Origin: Hyphomicrobiales bacterium
GTDB lineage: Bacteria; Pseudomonadota; Alphaproteobacteria; Rhizobiales; Rhizobiaceae
Length of the DNA: 64,000 nt
NCBI GenBank assembly: GCA_900470805.1
Contig: UCCA01000023.1
Span: 62,001-126,000, forward strand
Direction: 5' to 3'
Shown: positions 35,424 to 44,687 of the stretch, in pieces
How positions within the stretch are numbered: position 1 is the first letter of the stretch
How the letters are laid out: every line of letters begins with the position of its first letter
The notes under the pieces: model-generated
Database searches by the model: none
Told to the model about the DNA's origin: nothing
The model's input: only the letters and a program-made list of their open reading frames with translations
Position numbers and translations under genes: made by a program

Positions 35424-36247
35424 TTGAGGGCTCCAGAGGTGAGGCCGGACACGATGCGGCGCTGCAAGAGGACGAAGATAGCGAGAACGGGCGTCACATA
35501 CATAGTGGCGTAGGCCATGATGTTGTTCCACTCGCTGGTGTTGGGCCCCATGAAGGAGTTGAGACCGACGCTCGCCGGCTGAAGCTCGGCTTCCTGGATC
35601 ATCGATTTGGAATAGACGAACTCGCCGAAGGCCTGCATGAAGATCAGGATGGCGCTGACGAGAATGCCGTTGCGGGCAAGCGGCAGCACGATGTTGAAGA
35701 AGGCGCCGAAGCGGGAATTGCCGTCGACCAGCGCGGCTTCCTCCAGCTCCATCGGCACCGCCATGAAGGTGGCGCGCACCAGCACCACGAAGAACGGCAT
35801 GCTTTTCGCGGCGATCGCCAGGATCACGGCAAAGCGAGGATAGTCGAGCAAACCGAACTGCGAGAAGCCCACGAAGATCGGCGTGATCATCAGCGATGCA
35901 GGCAGGACCTGCAGCATCAGGATGAGGAACAAACCGATATCCACCCACACATTGCGGTATCGCGCCAGCACGTAGGCACAGCCGACGCCAAGCACTGTGA
36001 TCAGCGCGACGGAGCCGAATGCGATAACGACCGAGTTCCAGAGATACCGCCCCATGTTCCGGCTTTCCCAGACATAGGCATAGGTTCCCCATTGCGGCGA
36101 GGACGGCCAGAAGCTCGGCGGGTTGGCGAACATCTCGGAGCCGCTTTTCAGCGCCGTGATGTACATCCAGTAGAGCGGGAAAAGATAGATTGCCGCCAGG
36201 ACGATCGCGATGAAAAGCATCAGGCGGTTGCGGTTGGTCTCGCTCAT
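35420..36247 (-). CDS. Carbohydrate ABC importer permease, MalG type
   Basis: Inner-membrane permease of 275 residues with six helices. Starts with NRNRLMLFIAIVLAAIYLFPLYWMYITALKS, typical of MalG-type subunits, and has the coupling loop EAALVDGNSRFGAFFNIVLPLARNGI. Overlaps the genes on both sides by four bases. Pairs with the MalF-type permease. Confidence 0.93.
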   Translation of the reverse strand: MSETNRNRLMLFIAIVLAAIYLFPLYWMYITALKSGSEMFANPPSFWPSSPQWGTYAYVWESRNMGRYLWNSVVIAFGSVALITVLGVGCAYVLARYRNVWVDIGLFLILMLQVLPASLMITPIFVGFSQFGLLDYPRFAVILAIAAKSMPFFVVLVRATFMAVPMELEEAALVDGNSRFGAFFNIVLPLARNGILVSAILIFMQAFGEFVYSKSMIQEAELQPASVGLNSFMGPNTSEWNNIMAYATMYVTPVLAIFVLLQRRIVSGLTSGALK

Positions 36248-37146
36248 CCGCGCACCTCATGTTTTGTCGACCGGACGTAGACGATCGAGGCGAACATCAC
36301 GAAGACGATCATGATGACGGAGATCGTGGCGCCCTTGCCGAAGTCATATTGCCTGAAGGAAAGGTCCCAGGCCCAGTATTGCGTGACGTTGGACGAATTA
36401 TTTGGCCCGCCATCGGTAATCGCCGCGAACAGGTCGAACTGCTGGAGCGTGAAGATCAGACCGAGCGAGACGATGGCGCCAATGGTTGAGCGCATCATCG
36501 GAAGCGTGATCGTCCAGAAGCGCTGCCAGGCATTGGCACCGTCGAGTTCGGCAGCCTCATAGAGATCGCCGGGAATGGATGACAGTCCGACCGACAGAAG
36601 GATCATGTTGAAGGACGTGCCGAGCCAGATGTTTGCGATCACAACGGCCCAGAGCGAAAAGTTGGGGTCCGACCGCCAGAAGATGTTGCTGCTGATCAGC
36701 CCACTTTCGCGCAGGATGAAATTGAGAACGCCGAAATCGCCCGACAGCACCCAGTTCCAGATGGCGCCGACGACGAGGCCGGGCATGACCCAGGACACCA
36801 GAAACAAGCCGCGCAGCCAAGACGCGCCGGGAAAATTCACCCAGAAGAACAGCGCCAGGCCGAAACCGATCAGGAACTGGCCGGCAATCGAGCCGACGAC
36901 GAACAGCAGGGTGTTATAGATGATCGGCAGCGTTTCGGGCTGCTTGAACAGATCGACATAGTTCTTGAAACCGACGAAGGGGCGCACGAAGGTCCCGAGG
37001 CTGAACATGTCGACCTCCTGGAAGCTCATGACGATGTTGTAGACGAGCGGCAGGCCCGCGAGCACGAACAGGAAGATGAGCGGCAGGGTGACAAGCGTGA
37101 TGTCGAACCCGCGGCCATCGGTGATGCTGGAAAAAAGCCTCTTCAT
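36244..37146 (-). CDS. Carbohydrate ABC importer permease, MalF type
   Basis: Inner-membrane permease of 300 residues. First helix VTLPLIFLFVLAGLPLVYNIVMSFQEVD, then a periplasmic loop (FVGFKNYVDLFKQPETLPIIYNTLLF), with the coupling loop YEAAELDGANAWQRFWTITLPMMRSTIG. Lies 146 bases after the binding-protein gene, with a hairpin in the gap. Confidence 0.93.
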   Translation of the reverse strand: MKRLFSSITDGRGFDITLVTLPLIFLFVLAGLPLVYNIVMSFQEVDMFSLGTFVRPFVGFKNYVDLFKQPETLPIIYNTLLFVVGSIAGQFLIGFGLALFFWVNFPGASWLRGLFLVSWVMPGLVVGAIWNWVLSGDFGVLNFILRESGLISSNIFWRSDPNFSLWAVVIANIWLGTSFNMILLSVGLSSIPGDLYEAAELDGANAWQRFWTITLPMMRSTIGAIVSLGLIFTLQQFDLFAAITDGGPNNSSNVTQYWAWDLSFRQYDFGKGATISVIMIVFVMFASIVYVRSTKHEVRG

Positions 37147-37168
37147 GGATACCCCTTAAGCTCCGAAC

Positions 37169-37202
37169 GGGGCTGCCTGGCGCTTGCGCGGAAGACAGCC
37201 CC
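37169..37202 (-). promoter_or_regulatory. Intercistronic hairpin after the binding-protein gene
   Basis: GGGGCTG (37169-37175) can pair with CAGCCCC (37196-37202), with a smaller GCGC pair inside. Such structures after receptor genes commonly protect the upstream message and lower permease expression. No T-tract. Confidence 0.45.
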
Positions 37203-37292
37203 TGCCGGGAGGAAACGGTGGGATGGCGAGAACGCCATTGGGGTCGGACAGGCGGAGCAATCGGCTGGCGACGCTCCGCTTGCCCTGATGCA

Positions 37293-38525
37293 TCAGTTCT
37301 CGACGGCCTTGATCTTCTCGGCAGCCTGATCAAGCGCGTCCTTAGGCGACAGCTGGCCGGCGAGAGCGGCCTGGATGGCATCCTGGATCGCCTTGGAGAT
37401 CTTCGGCCATTCCGGCGACGGACCGCGCGGCTGGGCATATTTCAGCTGCTCGACGAAGGTCTTCAGCGCATCGTCCTTCAGCTTGTTGCCGGTCGGCGGG
37501 ATGGCGATGTCGGAACGGGCAGGAAGCTGACCGAACTTCTGATACATCGTATCGTCCTTCGAGGCGAAGAACTCGAGTGCCTTGAAGGCTTCCGCCGGGT
37601 GCTTGGAGCTGGAGAAGATCGCCCAGTTGTAGTCACCCATGGCCGACGACCGCTGTGCGCCTTCCTGTGGAACCGGCAGTAACGCCGTACCCCAGTCGAA
37701 CTTCGCGTCCGTCAGCATGCGGTCAATTTCCCACGGACCGGAGATGGCCATGGCCGCGTTGCCGGCGTTGAAAGTCGCGGTCGCGTCCCATTGGCTGCGC
37801 GTCAACGTATCGGGAGAAGCGAGCTTCTCGTCCATGATCTGCTTCCAGACCGTCAGCGCCTTGACCGCGCCATCAGCGTTGATCGTCTTGTAGGTCGCGC
37901 CGCCCATCTGTGCCCAAGGCAGGAACTGGAAGGTGCCTTCCTCGTTGGCCTTGGCCGAGAATGTCAGGCCGTAGACGTTTTTCGACGGATCCGTGAGCTT
38001 CTTGGCGTCCGCGACCAGTTCGTCCCATGTCTGCGGCGGCTTTTCCGGATCGAGGCCAGCGGCCTTGAACATGTCCTTGTTATAGTAAAGCGCGATCGTG
38101 TTGGTCGCCTTCGGCACGCCGTAGAGCTTGCCATCCCACGTGGCCGACTTCAGCGGGCCTGGGAAATAGTTCTCCGGCTTGATGACCGTCGACTTCGCGA
38201 TCATGTCGGTCAGGTCGAGAAATGCCTTGCGGGCGGCGAACATCGCATGGTTCGGATTGTCGATGGCGATGATGTCAGGCGCCTTGCCGGTCGAGAACGC
38301 GCGCATGGATTCGCTGACGACATCGTCGAACTGAATCTGGCGGTATTCGATCTTGATGCCGTTGTTCTGATCGTTGAATTCCTTGATCAGGTTCGGTGCC
38401 GGCTGAATGTCGCGGTCGAGCGACCAGAGTGTCAGGGTGACGTCTTCGGCCTTGGCGGCAAGGCCGAAGAGCGACACGCCCGCCAGCGCAAGCGCGCCGA
38501 TCATTGCAAATTTACGGATAGCCAT
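37293..38525 (-). CDS. Carbohydrate ABC importer substrate-binding protein
   Basis: Periplasmic receptor of 410 residues, SBP family 1. Sec signal MAIRKFAMIGALALAGVSLFGLAAKAED, then the mature LTLWSLDRDIQPAPNLIKEFNDQNNGIKIEYRQ; GKLYGVPKATNTIALYYNKDMFKAAGL is typical of the family. A strong AGGAGG precedes the ATG. It follows the isomerase and dehydrogenase genes in the same direction, so uptake and first catabolic steps are co-expressed. Confidence 0.93.
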   Translation of the reverse strand: MAIRKFAMIGALALAGVSLFGLAAKAEDVTLTLWSLDRDIQPAPNLIKEFNDQNNGIKIEYRQIQFDDVVSESMRAFSTGKAPDIIAIDNPNHAMFAARKAFLDLTDMIAKSTVIKPENYFPGPLKSATWDGKLYGVPKATNTIALYYNKDMFKAAGLDPEKPPQTWDELVADAKKLTDPSKNVYGLTFSAKANEEGTFQFLPWAQMGGATYKTINADGAVKALTVWKQIMDEKLASPDTLTRSQWDATATFNAGNAAMAISGPWEIDRMLTDAKFDWGTALLPVPQEGAQRSSAMGDYNWAIFSSSKHPAEAFKALEFFASKDDTMYQKFGQLPARSDIAIPPTGNKLKDDALKTFVEQLKYAQPRGPSPEWPKISKAIQDAIQAALAGQLSPKDALDQAAEKIKAVEN

Positions 38526-38592
38526 GGTTCTCCTCCTTTGTGGTTATCCTAGATCGTAGGCCGGCAATTCCTCCTTGCCGGCCGCGACATCA

Positions 38593-39495
38593 TCAAACCG
38601 GATCGACGACGAAGTCGCCGCCCCGGGCATGCTTCAGATGGTTCAGCGCGTGAACCTGACCTGTCATTTCGAGCGCATCACGATAGACCGGATCATGCCA
38701 GCCTTCGATATCGATCGAGCCGGACCAACCCGCGAGACGCAGTTCGGAAATGATGTCGGTCCAGTTGCTGTCGCCGAAACCAGGCGTGCGCATGAACACG
38801 AACTTCTCCTTACCGAAGATGCCATGCTCCTTGATGACATCCCAGCGGATCGTTGCATCCTTACCGTGAACGTGGAAAATTTTCGACGCCCACTTGCGGA
38901 TCTGCGGCAGCGGTTCGATCAGATAGACCATCTGATGGCACGGCTCCCATTCGATGCCGATGTTGTCGTCAGGCGTCTCGTTGAAGATCAGCTCCCAGGC
39001 GTCCGGGTTGTGCGCGATGTTCCAGTCACCGGTCTGCCAGTTGCCGTCCATCGCGCAATTCTCAAAAGCGATCTTTACGCCCTTGTCCGCGGCGCGCTTG
39101 GCAAGCTCGCTCCAGATTTCCTTGTAGCGCGGCAGGCTGTCGGTCAACGGCTTGTTACGGATACGGCCAGTGAAGCCGGCAACACAGGTGGCGCCAAAGT
39201 GATGCGCGTTGTCTATGCAATCCTTCCAGCCCTGAAGGGTGTCGAGATCGATATCCGTCGTTTCCAGCGGATTGCCGAACATGCCGAGCGTCGAGATGGT
39301 GATGTCGCGATCACCGATCGCCTCCAGCGAGCGTTTGCCGAGTTCAGCGAGGTCCTGGTCGTTGGTCGTCTGCCAGAAGAAGGGTTCGAAGCTTTCGAAG
39401 CCCATGTCGGCGATCTGGCCGATGCGCTTGTCGGCGCCGCCTTTGGAGGCGCTCACCATTGTTCCGACGCGGATGGATTTGGCTGGATTGCTCAC
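38593..39495 (-). CDS. Sugar phosphate isomerase/epimerase, TIM-barrel (AP_endonuc_2) family
   Basis: Cytoplasmic enzyme of 300 residues, xylose-isomerase-like TIM barrel. Metal-binding segments include KIAFENCAMDGNW, NIGIEWEPCHQMVY, IFHVHGKDATIRWDVI and GSIDIEGWHDPVY, giving the Glu/Asp/His set expected for divalent-metal isomerases. It lies between the Gfo/Idh/MocA gene and the receptor gene; the combination is common in inositol, keto-sugar and unusual sugar pathways. The specific substrate is unknown. Confidence 0.88.
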   Translation of the reverse strand: MSNPAKSIRVGTMVSASKGGADKRIGQIADMGFESFEPFFWQTTNDQDLAELGKRSLEAIGDRDITISTLGMFGNPLETTDIDLDTLQGWKDCIDNAHHFGATCVAGFTGRIRNKPLTDSLPRYKEIWSELAKRAADKGVKIAFENCAMDGNWQTGDWNIAHNPDAWELIFNETPDDNIGIEWEPCHQMVYLIEPLPQIRKWASKIFHVHGKDATIRWDVIKEHGIFGKEKFVFMRTPGFGDSNWTDIISELRLAGWSGSIDIEGWHDPVYRDALEMTGQVHALNHLKHARGGDFVVDPV

Positions 39496-39507
39496 GATGT
39501 CTCTTCC

Positions 39508-40542
39508 CTATGCTGAAATTTCGATGCGCTTGCCGGTCTTGGCGCTTTCGATCGCGCCAAACACCATTGCAAGGCTCCGGATGTTATCTGAACTTGCCGT
39601 TTCCGGCCGTTTGCCCGTCCTGATCGCCTCGACGAAGCTCGCGATCACACTGGCGTGGCCATGCGTCTCTTCGTCATGCTCAGGCGCGGGCACGTCGATC
39701 GGCGTAAAACCGTGCAGCAGACCCGGCTCCTGCCCTGCAGTCGCTGCCTTGAAGCCCTCTTCGCCGTCCCAGGTCAGCATCCCCTTTGAGCCGACAAGGC
39801 GCCACTGGCTTTCCCAGCTCGTACGCTCCCCTTCCGCGCACCACGAACCGCGATAGGTGAAGACGACGTCATCAGAAAATTCGAACGTCGCGTTAGCGGA
39901 AGCGCCGTGCTGATACCACGACCCTTTGGGATTGCGCTCAACGCAGTAGACGGCCAGCGGCTTCTTGTCGGCAACGAAGCGTGCGGCGTCGAAGGTGTGG
40001 ATCGCCATGTCGAGCAGCAACACGTTCTGCATCTCTTCGCGGAAGCCACCGAAGTGCGGCGCCAGGAAGAAATCGCAATGGATGCCCGTCAGCTCTCCAA
40101 GCGCGCCGCTTTCAACGAAGCGTCGCATGCGACGGACGCCGGAGATGAAGCGGCGGTTCTGAATGATGGCGTGGATCTTGCCGGTCTCGGCGGCAAGATC
40201 GATCAGCGCGGCACCCTCGGCAAGCGAGGTTGCCATCGGCTTTTCGCTCAGCACGTGGCAGCCAGCCTTGAGCGCCGTCGACACTACGTTGAAGCGCGCG
40301 GTCGGGATGACCACGTCGAAAACGATATCGGCTTGTGATTTTGCGATGACGTCGGCGAGATCAGTACCGATCACGGCACCGCTCAAACCAAACTCCTCCG
40401 CGAGCTTTTCGGCCGCCGCAGGATTGACGTCGACGAGGCCCTTGACCTCAATTTCGGCTGCAAGAGCCGGGGTTTCCTTGATGGCCCGCAACCAGCCCTT
40501 GGACATGGCTCCACAACCGCAGAGAACGGCATTCAATGTCAC
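39508..40542 (-). CDS. Gfo/Idh/MocA family oxidoreductase
   Basis: NAD(P)-dependent sugar or polyol dehydrogenase of 344 residues. The Rossmann start is LNAVLCGCGAMSKGWLRAI, the family EKP segment is HVLSEKPMATSLAEGA, and LLDMAIHTFDAARFV carries the catalytic-site His-type helix. First gene after the promoter region with two AAACGTTT-type operators, so it probably heads the LacI-controlled transport operon running to 34353. Confidence 0.9.
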   Translation of the reverse strand: MTLNAVLCGCGAMSKGWLRAIKETPALAAEIEVKGLVDVNPAAAEKLAEEFGLSGAVIGTDLADVIAKSQADIVFDVVIPTARFNVVSTALKAGCHVLSEKPMATSLAEGAALIDLAAETGKIHAIIQNRRFISGVRRMRRFVESGALGELTGIHCDFFLAPHFGGFREEMQNVLLLDMAIHTFDAARFVADKKPLAVYCVERNPKGSWYQHGASANATFEFSDDVVFTYRGSWCAEGERTSWESQWRLVGSKGMLTWDGEEGFKAATAGQEPGLLHGFTPIDVPAPEHDEETHGHASVIASFVEAIRTGKRPETASSDNIRSLAMVFGAIESAKTGKRIEISA

Positions 40543-40590
40543 GATTTCCTCCTGGGGACTATTTCTGGCTTTCCTCCCGAAACATGTCCC

Positions 40591-40602
40591 GTAAACGTTT
40601 AC
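40591..40602. promoter_or_regulatory. LacI-type operator upstream of the Gfo/Idh operon
   Basis: Perfect 12-bp palindrome GTAAACGTTTAC, 49 bases before the dehydrogenase start. The AAACGTTT core is typical of LacI/PurR-family sites. The LacI-family gene at 42081 is the likely regulator. Confidence 0.75.
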
Positions 40603-40613
40603 GATACTAAGCG

Positions 40614-40623
40614 GAAACGTTTC
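40614..40623. promoter_or_regulatory. Second LacI-type operator
   Basis: Perfect 10-bp palindrome GAAACGTTTC with the same AAACGTTT core, 22.5 bases centre to centre from the first (about two helical turns). Confidence 0.65.
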
Positions 40624-40807
40624 TCGCTGTCAATCCTGCAGCAAACTCACCGAAATGCTGCGGAAAACATCTGCAAACGCGGGGCTTTAGGGCTCTCCAT
40701 GCTGCGGTGCAGCGAAATTTTTTTGAGGGTCGTGTCGCGCTTGAGGCGCTGATTGCTGAATCGGAATTCTTCTGCGGAAGCACAGCGCGTCGAGGCCAAG
40801 CTGCACG

Positions 40808-42061
40808 TTATTTGATAAGCATTGCCCGGAAGTCATTGACGTTGGTCCCGGTCGGGCCCGTCTCGAACAAATCGCCGATCGCCGCGAAGCCGCTGTAGCT
40901 ATCGTTGCCGTCGAGCAGGCGGCGAGGATCGAGACCGACAGCGCGCAGCCGTTCGACCGTCTTGCCGTCGACAAAGGCGCCCGCATTGTTTTCGGAACCG
41001 TCGATCCCATCCGTATCGGCCGCCAATGCAAGGATGTCATGGCCTTCGACCGCCAAGGCCAGGGCCAGAGCAAATTCGCCGTTGCGCCCTCCCCTGCCGC
41101 CTTTTGCGCGTAGCGTCACCGTCGTCTCTCCACCGGAGAGGATCACCACCGGCTTTGCAAAAGGCCGATCCTTGAGCCGCACTTCCCGGGCGATCGCGGC
41201 ATGCACCAGTGCGACGTCGCGCGCCTCGCCTTCCATGGAATCGGAGAGAATGGCGGGTGTGACGCCCATCGATAGGGCAACTGCCGCCGCAGCCTCCAGC
41301 GACACGCCGGCGGAGGCGATGACGTGATGCTCATGATGGGCAAACAGGGGATCGTCAGGGCGGGGTGCATCGGCAGCTGGCGAATGAAGATGGTCAAGGG
41401 CCGCCTGCGGAAGCCGCATCTTGTATTGGCGGACAATCTCCAGCGCATCGTGGCGGGTTGATCCGTCCGCCACGGTCGGGCCGGATGCGACATAGGCTGG
41501 ATTGTCGCCCGGGATGTCGGAAACGACGAGGCTGACGACACGCGCCTTCGTTGCCGCGGCGAGCCTGCCGCCTTTGATGGTTGACAGATGCTTGCGCACG
41601 ACATTCATCCTCGAAATCGGCGCGCCAGAGGCGAGTAGCATTTCGTTGAGTGCGACCTCATCGTCCAGCGTCAATCCCGGCGGCGGCGCCGGCAGCAGAG
41701 CCGAACCGCCGCCACAGATCAGCGCGATAACGAGATCGTCTTCGGTAAGATCACGGACAGCATGCAACAGGCGCGCGGAAGCAACGAGTCCGGCTGCGTC
41801 GGGAACGGGATGAGACGCTTCGATGATTTCGATCTGCCGCGTCTCGCACCCATAGCCGTAGCGCGTCACGACGACACCCTCAAGCGCACCGTCCCAGACC
41901 GTCTCCAATGCCTGCGCCATCTGGGCGGCACCCTTCCCGGCACCAATGACGACCGTCTTTCCCTTCGGCTTGGCGGGAAGATGAGCCTTGATGCCGTTCA
42001 ACGGATCGGCGGCACGAACGGCGTTGGCAAAAAGGCTTGTGAGGAAGTCGCGTGGCTGCAT
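40808..42061 (-). CDS. Glycerate 2-kinase (GckA/TtuD, MOFRL type)
   Basis: Kinase of 417 residues phosphorylating D-glycerate to 2-phosphoglycerate. The N-terminal MOFRL-associated domain has VVIGAGKGAAQMAQALE, ASHPVPDAAGL and ALICGGGSALLPAPPPGLTL; the C-terminal MOFRL part has VVILSGGETTVTLRAKGGRGGRNGEFALALAL and DTDGIDGSENNAGAFVDG. ATG at 42061 is used; an in-frame ATG at 42103 would overlap the LacI gene. It follows lacI by 19 bases, so both form one unit. It suggests that the imported sugar or polyol is degraded to a C3 acid (inference). Confidence 0.9.
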   Translation of the reverse strand: MQPRDFLTSLFANAVRAADPLNGIKAHLPAKPKGKTVVIGAGKGAAQMAQALETVWDGALEGVVVTRYGYGCETRQIEIIEASHPVPDAAGLVASARLLHAVRDLTEDDLVIALICGGGSALLPAPPPGLTLDDEVALNEMLLASGAPISRMNVVRKHLSTIKGGRLAAATKARVVSLVVSDIPGDNPAYVASGPTVADGSTRHDALEIVRQYKMRLPQAALDHLHSPAADAPRPDDPLFAHHEHHVIASAGVSLEAAAAVALSMGVTPAILSDSMEGEARDVALVHAAIAREVRLKDRPFAKPVVILSGGETTVTLRAKGGRGGRNGEFALALALAVEGHDILALAADTDGIDGSENNAGAFVDGKTVERLRAVGLDPRRLLDGNDSYSGFAAIGDLFETGPTGTNVNDFRAMLIK

Positions 42062-42080
42062 CGGTATGGCTTTCGAGAGT

Positions 42081-43118
42081 TCAGGCGTCGAGGCTGAAGG
42101 CATCGCTTTCGCCGGCTACCAGTTCAAGTGGCCAAATTGTACTGCGGGCGCCCTTTGGATAGAATTCCGCATAGGCGGGCATGGTTGCTAGCAAAGTCTC
42201 GGCGAGTTCGACACCGAGATCACGCAGCGACATGCGGAAGCAGGTGAGCGTCGGTTGAAGGAACCTGGCGCGGGGCTCTTCGCGAAATCCGATAACGGCC
42301 AGATCCTTCCCGGGAACCACGCCCGCTTCGACCATGCGCCGATAAAGCCCGATGGCCATCAATTCGTAGATCAGGATGATCGCCGTCGGCCGCGGTTCCA
42401 GGCGCACCAGTTCATGACCCGCCTGATATCCGCCCTGCTCGCTCGACTTGACGCGGATCACCAAGGCCGGATCGTACGGGATGCCATGTCGCTCCAGCGA
42501 CCGGCGATAGGCCTCGACGAAGATATAACCCAGGTTTACGTCGTTGGACGGCGCGGCAATCGCGATACGCCGATGACCCTTGGCAACCAGACGATCGACC
42601 GCGCAGGCGGCAACGCCTTCGAAGTCGAGGTCGATCCAGGTATAGTTGCCACCGGACGAGCTCCGCCCAAGCGCAATGAAAGGGATCTTTGCCTTCGCCA
42701 GGAAATCGATTCGCTTGTCGATACGCTGCGTGGCCGAAAGGATCATGGCATCGACCACCCGGCGGGCCACCATGCGCTTGACATACTCATGCGGGTCTTC
42801 ATCGCTCGGGCACGGCAACATGACAAGATCGAGCTTATGACGTGCAAGAACGCTTTGCAGACCGCCGGTCAGGCCGAGGAAGAAGTTATCGGAATTCTCG
42901 ACCGTCTCCTTGCTGGACTCGATCATCAGGCCGATGACGTTGGTGGTACCCTGACGTAGACTACGACCAGACTGGTTTGCCACGTAGCCCAGCTCTTCAG
43001 CCGCAGCGAGCACGCGCTTGCGGGTTTCCTCGTTGACGTCAGGCTTGCCATTCAACGCCCGCGACACGGTCCCGATCGAGATATCGAGATGCTTGGCCAG
43101 TTGGCGAATTCCCCTCAT
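42081..43118 (-). CDS. LacI-family transcriptional regulator
   Basis: Repressor of about 345 residues. The DNA-binding headpiece is GIRQLAKHLDISIGTVSRALNGKPDVNEETRKRVLAAAEELGYVANQSGRSLRQG, followed by a periplasmic-binding-protein-like effector domain (NVIGLMIESS...). Two ATGs are possible: 43130 sits directly after GGAGG, and 43118 is 12 bases beyond it; 43118 fits the family N-terminus. An AAACGTTT site lies upstream at 43172, suggesting autoregulation, and two more precede the transport operon. Confidence 0.9.
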   Translation of the reverse strand: MRGIRQLAKHLDISIGTVSRALNGKPDVNEETRKRVLAAAEELGYVANQSGRSLRQGTTNVIGLMIESSKETVENSDNFFLGLTGGLQSVLARHKLDLVMLPCPSDEDPHEYVKRMVARRVVDAMILSATQRIDKRIDFLAKAKIPFIALGRSSSGGNYTWIDLDFEGVAACAVDRLVAKGHRRIAIAAPSNDVNLGYIFVEAYRRSLERHGIPYDPALVIRVKSSEQGGYQAGHELVRLEPRPTAIILIYELMAIGLYRRMVEAGVVPGKDLAVIGFREEPRARFLQPTLTCFRMSLRDLGVELAETLLATMPAYAEFYPKGARSTIWPLELVAGESDAFSLDA

Positions 43119-43171
43119 CCCGCTGATCATCCTCCGCGACGGTTATGGTTTTGCACTTATGTGGCACACCA

Positions 43172-43179
43172 AAACGTTT
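43172..43179. promoter_or_regulatory. LacI-type half-site palindrome upstream of lacI-like gene
   Basis: AAACGTTT, the same core as the two operators at 40591 and 40614, 54 bases upstream of the regulator start. Supports autoregulation; flanking bases are less symmetric than at the other two sites. Confidence 0.5.
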
Positions 43180-43250
43180 CCGGAAAGAACCCGTGGGCGC
43201 ATATGTGACGGATTGCGCGAGGACGTCGGAGCAATTCGCCACAGGCCACA

Positions 43251-43796
43251 TCAGGGAAAGAGGTCCGCATTCTCCAGGCGCGCGGCCACGGCATCCTTCG
43301 CGGACAGGGTCGGCTGATCGTCTATCGGCCAGTTGATAGCCAAGGCAGGATCGTTCCAGATAATCGAACGCTCGTGCTCGGGCGAATAGAAATCGGTTGT
43401 CTTGTAGAGAAACTGCGCCGTCGGCGAAAGAACCAGAAACCCATGTGCAAAGCCGGGCGGAATCCAGATTTGCCGTCTGTTTTCCGCAGAAAGGGTTTCA
43501 CCGATCCACTTACCGAAAGTTGGCGAAGACTTGCGCATATCGACGGCAACGTCGAACACCTCTCCCTCGACAACCCGCACAAGCTTTCCCTGCGCCTGCC
43601 GGATCTGGTAGTGCAGACCGCGCAGTACGCCTTTCGCCGACTTGGAGTGATTGTCCTGGACGAAGGAGACGTCAGCGCCAACGGCTTCGTTGAAGCGGGC
43701 TTGATTGAAGCTCTCGAAGAAGAAGCCGCGATCGTCTCCATAGACCGCGGGCTCGATCAGCAGGACCTCTGGGATGTCAAGTTGCGTAACCTTCAT
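43251..43796 (-). CDS. rfbC: dTDP-4-dehydrorhamnose 3,5-epimerase
   Basis: Cupin-fold epimerase of 181 residues catalysing the third step of dTDP-L-rhamnose synthesis. The family segments PAVYGDDRGFFFESFNQARF, FVQDNHSKSAKGVLRGLHYQ (catalytic His in LRGLHYQ) and GEVFDVAVDMRKSSPTFGKWIGETLSAENRRQIWIPPGFAHGFLVLS are present. It is the last gene of the - strand rfb run, three bases after rfbA. Confidence 0.95.
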   Translation of the reverse strand: MKVTQLDIPEVLLIEPAVYGDDRGFFFESFNQARFNEAVGADVSFVQDNHSKSAKGVLRGLHYQIRQAQGKLVRVVEGEVFDVAVDMRKSSPTFGKWIGETLSAENRRQIWIPPGFAHGFLVLSPTAQFLYKTTDFYSPEHERSIIWNDPALAINWPIDDQPTLSAKDAVAARLENADLFP

Positions 43797-43799
43797 CGC

Positions 43800-44687
43800 T
43801 CAGCCCGCCTCGCTCAGAAGTCGCATGAGGTATTTTCCGTATCCATTCTTGCAGAGCGGCGCCGCGAGGCGCTCGAGGTCGGCGCCGTTGATCCAGCCAT
43901 TTCGGAATGATATCTCTTCCGGGCATGATACCTTCAGGCCTTGGCGGCGTTCAAGCGTCGAGATGAACTGTCCGGCATCGAGCAGCGAGTCATGTGTTCC
44001 CGTGTCGAGCCAGGCGTAGCCGCGCCCCATGATCTCGACCGTCAGGCTCTCATCTTCCAGATAGCGTCTGTTGAGGTCGGTGATCTCGAGCTCGCCTCTT
44101 GGCGAAGGCTTGAGCGCCCTGGCAAATTCAACCGCCCGCTCGTCGTAAAAATAAAGCCCTGTCACCGCATAGTTCGACTTTGGCATCAGTGGCTTTTCCT
44201 CGATCGAAAGCGCCTTGAAGCGCTTGTCGAACTCGACGACACCGTACCGCTCCGGGTCCAGCACGTGGTAGGCGAACACGGTGGCACCGCGTTGAAGCGC
44301 CATGCCACTGGCCAGCAGCATCGGCAAGTCGTGGCCGTAGAAAATGTTGTCGCCCAGCACCAGTGCGGAAGGCGAGCCATCGAGAAACTCCTCGCCGATA
44401 ATGAATGCCTGCGCCAGGCCATCCGGAGAGGGCTGCTCGGCGTAGGAGAATCGCACTCCCCACGCACTGCCGTCGCCAAGCAACTGCTCGAAACGAGGAA
44501 TGTCTTGCGGCGTCGAAATGATCAGGATGTCCTGGATGCCGGCAAGCATCAATGTGCTCAAGGGGTAGTAGATCATCGGCTTGTCGAAGACCGGCAGCAA
44601 CTGCTTGCTCATGGCCAGTGTCGCGGGATGAAGACGCGTGCCGGAGCCTCCGGCGAGGATGATGCCTTTTCGGGTCACAGCTTCCAT
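43800..44687 (-). CDS. rfbA: Glucose-1-phosphate thymidylyltransferase
   Basis: Nucleotidyltransferase of 295 residues making dTDP-glucose. The N-terminal pyrophosphorylase motif is GIILAGGSGTRLHPATLAMSKQLLPVFDKPMIYYPLSTLM, and the metal-binding region is LVLGDNIFYGHDLP. The ATG at 44687 overlaps rfbD by 13 bases; GTG at 44678 would give a four-base overlap. Full length for RmlA. Confidence 0.95.
   Translation of the reverse strand: MEAVTRKGIILAGGSGTRLHPATLAMSKQLLPVFDKPMIYYPLSTLMLAGIQDILIISTPQDIPRFEQLLGDGSAWGVRFSYAEQPSPDGLAQAFIIGEEFLDGSPSALVLGDNIFYGHDLPMLLASGMALQRGATVFAYHVLDPERYGVVEFDKRFKALSIEEKPLMPKSNYAVTGLYFYDERAVEFARALKPSPRGELEITDLNRRYLEDESLTVEIMGRGYAWLDTGTHDSLLDAGQFISTLERRQGLKVSCPEEISFRNGWINGADLERLAAPLCKNGYGKYLMRLLSEAG

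Noticed and set aside
35424..36260. N-terminal extension of the MalK-type ATPase frame
   Set aside because: It reads through the MalG-type permease in another frame; the true ATPase start at 35423 overlaps the permease stop.
38575..39516. 313-codon + strand frame across the isomerase gene
   Set aside because: Shadow of the TIM-barrel isomerase, whose metal-binding motifs are clear on the - strand.
40701..40724. GCTGC-GGT-GCAGC hairpin followed by seven T on the + strand
   Set aside because: Terminator-like, but no + strand gene lies upstream; on the - strand it has no T-tract, so its role is unclear.
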